From: Dehalococcoidia bacterium UBA5627
GTDB lineage: Bacteria; Chloroflexota; Dehalococcoidia; Dehalococcoidales; UBA5627
Assembly: GCA_002421585.1 (NCBI GenBank)
Contig: DIKD01000120.1
Span: 4,741-16,413, forward strand
Length of the DNA stretch: 11,673 nt
Direction: 5' to 3'
Position 1 is the stretch's first letter. The number at the start of each line of letters is the position of its first letter. Position numbers and translations under genes: made by a program. A model generated the notes under the pieces. It saw only the letters and a list, made by a program, of their open reading frames with translations, was not told the origin of the DNA and made no database searches. This document shows positions 6,244 to 11,673 of this stretch, in pieces.

Positions 6244-6888
6244 GTGAAAAGCAGAATTCGAGTTGTACCCGCTATATTAACCGATAATACGGATGTTCTA
6301 AAGGATATGCTGTCGGTATCTGAAACGTTTACTGATTTTGTTCAAATAGATATTATGGATGGGGAGTTCGTTCCTCCAAAAAGCATCACAGCTAAAGATA
6401 TATTACATACGAAAACAGATTTGAAGTGGGAAGCTCACCTGATGGTAAATAATCCTGAAATGTATATTAACGATTTTGCCCGTGCCGGGGCGCAGAAAAT
6501 AATATTTCATTATGAAGCCACCCAAATACACGACAAGATTATCAATACTATTCATAATGCCGGTTTACAAGCCGGAATAGCGGTTAATCCCGATACTGAA
6601 ATATCAGCCCTTGATTCATTGGTTAAAGACTTGGATTCTGTTTTGTTTATGTCTGTTATTCCGGGATATTACGGTAGTAAGTTTATTCCGGAAGTACTTA
6701 ATAAGATTAATGATTTCTGCAATAAATACCCGAATGTTCCGGTCGGCATAGACGGGGGTATAAAAGAAAATAATATAGAAACTGTTGCAAAATCGGGCGT
6801 AAACTACATTTGTGTTGGTAGTGCCGTGTTTTGCCGGGATAATCCGGCGGAGAGTTATCACCGACTGCAAAATATTTGTAATGCGTGA
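6244..6888 (+). CDS. rpe: divergent ribulose-phosphate 3-epimerase family protein
   Basis: A 214-residue TIM-barrel protein of the RPE family, which interconverts ribulose 5-phosphate and xylulose 5-phosphate. Expected landmarks are present in order: VPAILTDN (for PSILSAD), QIDIMDGEFVPP (34-45), EAHLMVNNP (63-71), VNPDTE, MSVIPGYYGSKFI (136-148) and VGIDGGI (167-173) before the phosphate-binding VGSAVF. Asp36, His65 and Asp170 match metal ligands, but the fourth, the His of the usual HxDxMDG, is Gln34. PGFGGQ is also altered to PGYYGS. It may be a lineage variant of true Rpe or have another sugar-phosphate substrate. The GTG at 6244 is chosen because AGAGG (6231-6235) sits eight bases upstream and the nearby ATG at 6237 is out of frame. 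It lies 19 bp after the UPF0280 gene, in the same operon. Confidence 0.85.
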   Translation: MKSRIRVVPAILTDNTDVLKDMLSVSETFTDFVQIDIMDGEFVPPKSITAKDILHTKTDLKWEAHLMVNNPEMYINDFARAGAQKIIFHYEATQIHDKIINTIHNAGLQAGIAVNPDTEISALDSLVKDLDSVLFMSVIPGYYGSKFIPEVLNKINDFCNKYPNVPVGIDGGIKENNIETVAKSGVNYICVGSAVFCRDNPAESYHRLQNICNA

Positions 6889-6896
6889 TAATTATA

Positions 6897-8897
6897 CTAT
6901 CGGTTTAAGATTTTAAGCGCTTCGGCAACAACTCTATCAGATGTTAATCCGAATTGTTGAAGCAAAACATTGAATGGAGCTGATGCACCAAACCTGTCGA
7001 TTCCTATGGCTACGCCCTCGGTGCCCACATAACGTTCCCAACCGAAAGTCACACCGGCTTCAATTGAAATTCTGGCTTTAATATTCCTCGGCAGCACCGA
7101 TTCCCTATATTCTTCAGTCTGCGCCTCAAATAACTCCCATGAGGGCAGAGATACAACACGTGTAGCGATGCCTTGCCTGTATAAAAGCTTGGCGGACTCC
7201 AATGCTATGTGGACTTCTGAACCGGTACCTATCAGGATTATGTCAGGAATGTTCGATGATTGCCATAATATATAACCGCCGTATTTTACGTTGTAGGCAG
7301 GTGCGGTTGTTTCTCTATCGATAACAGGGAGCTTTTGGCGTGTAAAAACTAAAGCAGTCGGTTTATTCCTGCTGTTAACGGCTATTCGCCAGGCTTCCGT
7401 TGTTTCTGTTGCATCTGCCGGTCTAATTGTTACCAATCCGGGTACTGTTCTGAGTCCTGCAAGTTGTTCTATCGGTTGATGGGTAGGCCCATCCTCTCCA
7501 ACACCGATAGAATCATGTGTATATACATATATAACACCTTGTTGCATAAATGCGGAAAGCCTTACCGAAGCACGCATATAATCATAAAAAACTAAGAATG
7601 TAGAAACAAATGGAATAATTCCGCCATGAAGGGTCATTCCGTTGGCAATAGCACCCATAGCGTGCTCGCGTATTCCAAAATGGAAGTTGCGCCCGCCGGG
7701 ACAGTCTGCAGAAAATGACTCAGCTCCTTTTATGGTTGTTTTGGTGGATGGTGCTAGGTCTGCAGAGCCGCCAATCAAAGAATGAATCCTTGGAGCTATC
7801 ATATTAATTACCTGGCCTGATGCTTCACGCGTGGCAAGTTTCAAATCGGCACTCGTAAATAGTGTATCAAGGCCTTCACCCCAGTTTACCGGTAATTCAC
7901 CGTTCAAATCCTGTATAAGCTGTTTGTATTCATCGGGATATGAATTACGATAAGAATCAAAAAGTTTCTGCCAGTTATCCTGTTCTGTTTTACCCTTCTC
8001 TATTGCTTTGCGAAAATGACTTAGAGAATCATCGGGGATCTTAAATGGTTCTGAACACTGCCAATTCAGTTCTGCCCTGCTCAAAACAACCTCATCTAAT
8101 CCGAGAGGCTCACCGTGAGCAGAACATTTACCCTGTTTATTGGGGCTGCCGCAACCTATTATCGTTTTACATATGATAAGGCTCGGAAAACGGGTTTCAT
8201 CCTTTGACTTTTTTATTGCATCGGAAATTGCATCCGCATCATTTCCGTCGACAGGCCCGATAACCTGCCAGCCATAAGCTTTGAATCTGAGCCCGACATC
8301 TTCTTTAAAAGTAATATCGGTACTACCTTCAATAGAAATATCGTTATCATCATACAAATAAATGACTTTTCCTAATTGCAGAGTGCCTGCAAGTGATGCT
8401 GCTTCCGAAGTAATACCTTCCATCATATCTCCATCGGAAACAATAGCGTAAGTATAATGGTCAATAATATTATATCCGGGACGGTTGTATCGTTCTGCCA
8501 ACCATTTTTCTGTTATAGCCATTCCAATACCATTACAGAAACCCTGCCCCAATGGACCGGTTGTCGCTTCCACGCCCGGCGTTATTCCGAATTCCGGATG
8601 TCCGGGGGTTTTACTGCCCCATTGCCTGAAATTTTTTAGTTCATTCAGCGGCAAATCGTAACCGGTAAGATGTAACAGAGAATATAAAAGCGTAGATGCA
8701 TGCCCGGGTGATAAAATAAATCTGTCGCGATTTATCCATATCGGGTCTTTAGGATTATGCTTTAAAAATTTATCCCATAAAGTATAAGCCATGGCGGCCA
8801 TGCCCATTGGTGCTCCGGGGTGTCCGGAATTAGCCTTTTGTATGGCATCCATAGAAAGAATGCGAAGGGTATTTATGCATAGTTCGTCAACAGACAT
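6897..8897 (-). CDS. tkt: transketolase
   Basis: This thiamine-diphosphate enzyme transfers two-carbon ketol units among sugar phosphates in the non-oxidative pentose phosphate pathway. The sequence has the N-terminal SGHPGAPMG (about 24-32), GHASTLLY, TTGPLGQGF, the cofactor motif starting GDGDMMEG (about 156) and reaching NDISIEG, GSPNKQGK with a following HGEPLG, the catalytic-glutamate segment FGIREHAMG (about 407-415), and DSIGVGEDGPTHQPIEQLA (about 462-480). The full length of about 666 residues is normal for a bacterial single-chain transketolase. The ATG at 8897 is preferred: GGAAG (8904-8908) lies six bases upstream, whereas the in-frame GTG at 8903 would abut that site with no spacing. 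It converges on the rpe gene with an 8-bp gap. No cotranscribed transaldolase or other pathway genes are seen. Confidence 0.96.
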   Translation of the reverse strand: MSVDELCINTLRILSMDAIQKANSGHPGAPMGMAAMAYTLWDKFLKHNPKDPIWINRDRFILSPGHASTLLYSLLHLTGYDLPLNELKNFRQWGSKTPGHPEFGITPGVEATTGPLGQGFCNGIGMAITEKWLAERYNRPGYNIIDHYTYAIVSDGDMMEGITSEAASLAGTLQLGKVIYLYDDNDISIEGSTDITFKEDVGLRFKAYGWQVIGPVDGNDADAISDAIKKSKDETRFPSLIICKTIIGCGSPNKQGKCSAHGEPLGLDEVVLSRAELNWQCSEPFKIPDDSLSHFRKAIEKGKTEQDNWQKLFDSYRNSYPDEYKQLIQDLNGELPVNWGEGLDTLFTSADLKLATREASGQVINMIAPRIHSLIGGSADLAPSTKTTIKGAESFSADCPGGRNFHFGIREHAMGAIANGMTLHGGIIPFVSTFLVFYDYMRASVRLSAFMQQGVIYVYTHDSIGVGEDGPTHQPIEQLAGLRTVPGLVTIRPADATETTEAWRIAVNSRNKPTALVFTRQKLPVIDRETTAPAYNVKYGGYILWQSSNIPDIILIGTGSEVHIALESAKLLYRQGIATRVVSLPSWELFEAQTEEYRESVLPRNIKARISIEAGVTFGWERYVGTEGVAIGIDRFGASAPFNVLLQQFGLTSDRVVAEALKILNR

Positions 8898-8939
8898 TTT
8901 CACTTCCGATAAAATATTATATAAAAAATTACTTAAGAT

Positions 8940-8967
8940 TCTATACTATCAAACGGTGTGTTTTCAA
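8940..8967 (-). promoter_or_regulatory. possible promoter for transketolase
   Basis: In the 110-bp gap before tkt, the minus strand shows TTGAAA (8967-8962), a 16-bp spacer and TATAGA (8945-8940), about 43 bases from the ATG. A TAGAAT offset by two bases with an 18-bp spacer is an alternative -10. This would let tkt be transcribed apart from the upstream signalling gene, although readthrough is also possible because I see no clear terminator between them. Confidence 0.35.
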
Positions 8968-9007
8968 ATTCTTATGGTAATTCTTGCTTTAATAATTAAG
9001 AAAAAAG

Positions 9008-11581
9008 TCAATTCTGTTCTTCTCGCTCTTCCAGTTGATATATATATTTATCGTTATTATAAGTAATCAAATTGTCTTTGTTATTTTGGACTATTTCAGT
9101 AAAAGTATCCACAATGACTGGGTCGAATTGAGTGCCTGAGCAAGCCTTAAGTTCTTCAATTGCTTCTTGAGAAGAAAGCTGCTTACGATAAGGTCTTGGT
9201 GAAATCATAGCATCATAGGCATCCGCAACCGATAGAATACGTGCCTCGATAGGAATTTTATCGCCGGCTAATCCGGAGGGATAACCTGTTCCGTCATAAC
9301 GCTCATGATGATGTAAAATAGCTGGTATGCAATTAACCAGGTCTATGACATGTTTTAAAATTTCCGAGCCAATTTTGGGATGCTTCCTTATCAGTTGATT
9401 TTCATAAATGTTCAGACTGGTATTCTTATTTAAGACATGATCAGGTATACCTATTTTCCCGATATCATGAAGTAGTCCGGCTGAGCGAATGCCGTCAATT
9501 GTTTTATTAGGCAGCTCCATTATTTCCGCTATTGCTACGGCATATTCGCTGACTTTTCTGGAGTGTCCGTAAGTATAACTATCCTTTGCGTCGACAGTTG
9601 CAGCAAGCGCATAGATAATGCTTAACGCTTTTGGATGAGAAATTAGTTCTGTTGAAATTAATTGATCATCATGTTGTTTTTTATTATCCGATGATAGACA
9701 TGTACGGTTTCTTCCTAATTGTTTTGCTAAATACAGTGCTTCATCAGCACGGTTGACAATCTCTTCCTTAATTATTCCATCATTCGGCCAATTCGAAATT
9801 CCAAGGCTTACGGTAATGGGCATTGCCTTTAAACTGGATTTTGATTCGATAGTCTTCCTGATGCGTTCGGCAACTTTTAGGGCATCCTCGGTTTGTGCCC
9901 CGGGTAAAATAACCGTAAACTCCTCTCCGCCGTAACGAAAGGCTAAATCTACACTGCGTATTGAACTGACTATATATTCTCCGACTTTTCTAAGAACCTG
10001 ATCACCGGACAAATGACCGTATATATCATTGTAGGACTTAAACAGGTCTACATCCATCATTATGAGTGAGAATGTGCCGCCAAACCGTGTATTTCTGGTA
10101 ATTTCCTGATCTAAACTTTCATGGAAATGGCGATGATTATAGAGCCCGGTCAATTCATCGGTATTTGCCTTAATTTGGGCATGTGTATAGAGTTGGGCAT
10201 TTTCAATAATGATACCGGCCTGATTAGTAATATTTGAAATAAGTTCTATATCTTGATATGAAAAGATTGAATTGTTTCTCTTTTTTCCCAGGGTGAGTAT
10301 ACCTATCAATTTATCGCGGCTTTTGAATGGCAGAAAAAGCCCCATATTTGAACCAAGTATTCTGTCTTTTTCTGATTGCCATAAACCTTTTAATTCAGGT
10401 ATGGTTTCCATCTGCTCGGGATTAAAAGGTTTCTCTTTTTTATCCATCCATACGACAATGGCACTTTCAGGCTCAAAGGATAAACTATTAAAATCACTTT
10501 TTTGAACGTCATTTTCCTTTTCCGGATAGATAAACTGCGTTTCAAAGTTACCCGTCTTATTATCCTGAAGAATCAAGCTGGCTCCGGTGATATTTAATGC
10601 TTTGGTAACTGTCGGCAGCATCTCTTTTGCCAATTCATCAAGATTAAGAATATGGCTCATTTTTTTATTAAAATTGAGCAGTTCTTCCCGGTAGTCGTAA
10701 GTTCTGCGGTAAAACAGATAATCAACACCTTTAGAGACAAATTTAAGTAATGGAGATGCAGTTAGAATGATTATGGTATAGATTAAAGATAATACCATAA
10801 TTATTACGAATAACGGTAAACTGGTAAAAAAACCGGGGTTTATAAAAAATACTGCAATGGTTAAACTAAAAAGTGCGCCTATCACTATAATATAGGTCAA
10901 AAGTTTCCTGAATACCATTTGTATATTCAGTAAATTGAACTTAAAAATGGTATAACTGATAATCAAGGCATTTACAAGATTGCCGATATGGTCAATCGGA
11001 AGTGTTTTCAACGAGGGCGTAAAAGGAGTAATATAGCTTATAACTACCAGCAGGCTCCAACCGAAAATCAGGTATGAAGTTCTGTTGCGGTCGGTAGGAT
11101 CAACAGAGTTTTTATATCGTCTGTACAGTAGTAAAATTATCAGTGAAAGAAAGGGGATTAATATTGCAGCGAGTATATAGTCCCAATAATATATATCATG
11201 GTAAAGCAAATTCCCTATAAAATAAGCATCTTTTACGACGTATCCGCTAAGGGCTAATCCCAGAATTATTAAGACAATAGAATAACCTATCCAAACACCG
11301 ATACCCGCATTTTTATTATTATAGGCGCGAATGAAGTGATAGTAGCTAACTACTACTAACGGTATCGCTGTAATAACCAGTCCGTTCCAGAAAGTCAGGT
11401 ATTCCGAAGAGGCAGAAGTATCACGTAAAAGCATCACTGCGGTAAAACTCCATATCATAGAAGCAAAAAGAAACAAGGCGAAAATTCTTTCAATACGCTT
11501 CTTTGACTGTGGCAATACCGACAAAAAGAGCAATATGAAACAAACACAGCTTATCAGAGGTATAAGAGCCCATGGATTCAC
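9008..11581 (-). CDS. membrane-anchored GAF-GGDEF-HD-GYP c-di-GMP enzyme
   Basis: An 857-residue inner-membrane signalling protein predicted both to make and to break cyclic di-GMP. About nine hydrophobic segments fill residues 4-277; the first seven resemble the 7TM sensor of some histidine kinases. A GAF-like domain follows (about 305-465). The GGDEF domain begins at TDELTGLYNHRHF (474-486), has the metal-binding MMDVD (508-512) and an intact active site GGEEF (551-555), with inhibitory-site RSVD (542-545) at the PleD spacing. The HD-GYP domain (about 650-835) keeps HDIGKIGIPD (705-714) and HHERYDGTGYPSG (758-770), so both activities look intact. The start is GTG at 11581, with AAGG 11 bases upstream and an in-frame stop just before. 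It is transcribed from its own promoter. The trigger and target process are unknown; PilT nearby makes pilus control conceivable. Confidence 0.92.
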   Translation of the reverse strand: MNPWALIPLISCVCFILLFLSVLPQSKKRIERIFALFLFASMIWSFTAVMLLRDTSASSEYLTFWNGLVITAIPLVVVSYYHFIRAYNNKNAGIGVWIGYSIVLIILGLALSGYVVKDAYFIGNLLYHDIYYWDYILAAILIPFLSLIILLLYRRYKNSVDPTDRNRTSYLIFGWSLLVVISYITPFTPSLKTLPIDHIGNLVNALIISYTIFKFNLLNIQMVFRKLLTYIIVIGALFSLTIAVFFINPGFFTSLPLFVIIMVLSLIYTIIILTASPLLKFVSKGVDYLFYRRTYDYREELLNFNKKMSHILNLDELAKEMLPTVTKALNITGASLILQDNKTGNFETQFIYPEKENDVQKSDFNSLSFEPESAIVVWMDKKEKPFNPEQMETIPELKGLWQSEKDRILGSNMGLFLPFKSRDKLIGILTLGKKRNNSIFSYQDIELISNITNQAGIIIENAQLYTHAQIKANTDELTGLYNHRHFHESLDQEITRNTRFGGTFSLIMMDVDLFKSYNDIYGHLSGDQVLRKVGEYIVSSIRSVDLAFRYGGEEFTVILPGAQTEDALKVAERIRKTIESKSSLKAMPITVSLGISNWPNDGIIKEEIVNRADEALYLAKQLGRNRTCLSSDNKKQHDDQLISTELISHPKALSIIYALAATVDAKDSYTYGHSRKVSEYAVAIAEIMELPNKTIDGIRSAGLLHDIGKIGIPDHVLNKNTSLNIYENQLIRKHPKIGSEILKHVIDLVNCIPAILHHHERYDGTGYPSGLAGDKIPIEARILSVADAYDAMISPRPYRKQLSSQEAIEELKACSGTQFDPVIVDTFTEIVQNNKDNLITYNNDKYIYQLEEREEQN

Positions 11582-11642
11582 TGAATAAATATCCTTTTAT
11601 TCATTATTCGGGTGCTTAAAAAAACTATACATTAATAGAATA

Positions 11643-11671
11643 ATTATGGCTTCACATATACTCTTTGTCAA
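11643..11671 (-). promoter_or_regulatory. strong sigma-70-type promoter for the GGDEF/HD-GYP gene
   Basis: On the minus strand a perfect TTGACA (11671-11666) is followed by a 17-bp spacer and CATAAT (11648-11643). Transcription should begin near 11636, leaving a leader of about 55 bases before the GTG. Nothing else is recognisable in the 92 bases at the right edge. Confidence 0.65.
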
Positions 11672-11673
11672 TA

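Noticed and set aside
8903..8903. GTG at 8903 as the transketolase start
   Set aside because: The GGAAG ribosome site directly abuts this GTG with no spacing, while the in-frame ATG two codons later has ideal six-base spacing.
8985..9007. Terminator after the GGDEF/HD-GYP gene
   Set aside because: There is a T-run after the stop codon but only a very short AT-only dyad with almost no loop, which would not make a stable hairpin.
8791..9066. 91-codon open frame on the plus strand spanning the transketolase start and the gap upstream
   Set aside because: It overlaps the conserved N-terminus of transketolase in antisense, has low-complexity content past the gap and no ribosome site that I can support.

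Overview
The window is about 11.7 kb of AT-rich bacterial chromosome with tight gene packing. It shows no RNA gene, insertion sequence, CRISPR array or prophage. The gene set suggests an anaerobe: a methanogen/sulfate-reducer-type homocysteine cassette with ferredoxin clusters, a HisZ-like histidine regulator, orphan PilT, a short NfeD plus slipin pair and a large c-di-GMP enzyme. My best guess is a Dehalococcoidia-like Chloroflexota lineage. That is inference from gene content and sequence flavour, with low to moderate confidence.

Layout, left to right. (1) Bases 1-461, minus: 5' part of a class II aaRS-like protein resembling HisZ/HisS, cut by the window edge. (2) Bases 462-635: divergent control region with a good sigma-70-type promoter for the right-hand genes and two small dyads. 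(3) Bases 636-1687, plus: short NfeD protein and slipin, overlapping by one base. (4) Bases 1714-3578, minus: pilT then a biotin ligase without a DNA-binding domain, ending in a hairpin. (5) Bases 3579-3837: divergent region with a strong TTGACA-N17-TATCAT promoter followed by a perfect 16-bp palindrome at the predicted transcription start. (6) Bases 3838-6888, plus: four-gene operon of HcyBio/DUF39 protein, NIL-domain 2x[4Fe-4S] ferredoxin, UPF0280 (ApbE-like) protein and a divergent ribulose-phosphate 3-epimerase. (7) Bases 6897-8897, minus: transketolase, convergent with the epimerase and only 8 bp away. (8) Bases 9008-11581, minus: 857-residue membrane protein with GAF, GGDEF and HD-GYP domains, with its own promoter at the right edge.

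Functionally, the three-gene sulfur cassette is expected to make homocysteine from aspartate semialdehyde and sulfide, giving a methionine route that bypasses O-acyl-homoserine sulfhydrylation. The epimerase and transketolase belong to the non-oxidative pentose phosphate pathway. PilT and the c-di-GMP enzyme point to surface or motility behaviour. The most notable points are the complete homocysteine cassette under one promoter with a candidate operator, the in-frame single-stop junction between the ferredoxin and UPF0280 genes, and an epimerase lacking one canonical metal-ligand histidine. Most of the window is otherwise ordinary housekeeping DNA, and I see no clear wholly new system.
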